Source of the DNA: DASZXJ01 sp035545895
GTDB lineage: Bacteria > Planctomycetota > Phycisphaerae > Tepidisphaerales > Tepidisphaeraceae
Assembly (NCBI GenBank): GCA_035545895.1
Contig: DASZXJ010000018.1
Span: forward strand, 1 to 5,556
Length of the DNA stretch: 5,556 bases
Reading direction: 5' to 3'
In this document: piece after piece, positions 5,514 through 5,556 of the stretch
Numbering within the stretch: the first letter of the stretch is position 1
Layout: each line of letters begins with the position of its first letter
The notes under the pieces: generated by a model
Told to the model about the DNA's origin: nothing
Databases searched by the model: none
The model's input: only the letters and a program-made list of their open reading frames with translations
Made by a program: the position numbers and the translations under genes

Positions 5514-5556
5514 TCGCTTGCGGCGGGTTTTCGAGCGCCAAACCCGCCGCAAGCGA
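5514..5556. repeat. Perfect 17-bp inverted repeat at the right edge
   Basis: TCGCTTGCGGCGGGTTT (5514-5530) is exactly matched by its reverse complement at 5540-5556, around a nine-base spacer. The pairing may continue past the window edge. It lies upstream of UdgX, so it is not that gene's terminator. It could be an interspersed palindromic repeat, or the terminator of an unseen gene to the right. The sequence differs from the repeat at 104-163. Confidence 0.7.

Overview
The window looks like ordinary chromosomal DNA from a moderately GC-rich bacterium. Several things suggest Planctomycetota, possibly the Phycisphaerae/Tepidisphaerales side: an EF-G paralogue with a GHGGSGKT P-loop, starts with little or no Shine-Dalgarno sequence, a tmRNA gene without an encoded CCA, and palindromic intergenic repeats of the 'cgggctttccagcccg' and 'cttgcggcgggtt' kinds. 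This placement rests on recalled resemblance only and is about 50% sure. I see no phage, insertion sequence, CRISPR array or toxin-antitoxin pair.

Layout from left to right. On the minus strand, the first 82 bases hold the signal-peptide start of a secreted protein that runs off the left edge. A twin-hairpin repeat (104-163) separates it from pyrE (229-795, plus), an orotate phosphoribosyltransferase. Next on the same strand is an EF-G-family translational GTPase (883-2925) whose catalytic histidine position holds serine. A 267-base gap with stem-loops follows. The minus-strand gene ssrA (tmRNA, 3193-3578) then faces the EF-G gene, with a clear promoter upstream (3609-3637). Divergent from ssrA is a secreted DUF4142 protein (3834-4652, plus). 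It converges on a minus-strand uracil-DNA glycosylase of the UdgX type (4727-5383). A perfect 17-bp inverted repeat (5514-5556) ends the window.

The genes do not form one obvious pathway. They cover pyrimidine synthesis (pyrE), translation and ribosome rescue (the EF-G paralogue and tmRNA), the envelope (DUF4142 and the partial secreted protein) and uracil-DNA handling (UdgX). The most informative items are three. The tmRNA was found by its structure and encodes a 21-residue degradation tag. The UdgX carries the KRRIH loop associated with covalent capture of uracil-DNA. The EF-G paralogue has altered GTPase motifs. I did not find a convincing new multi-gene system. The closest idea is a functional link between the EF-G paralogue and the adjacent tmRNA gene, and this is speculation.
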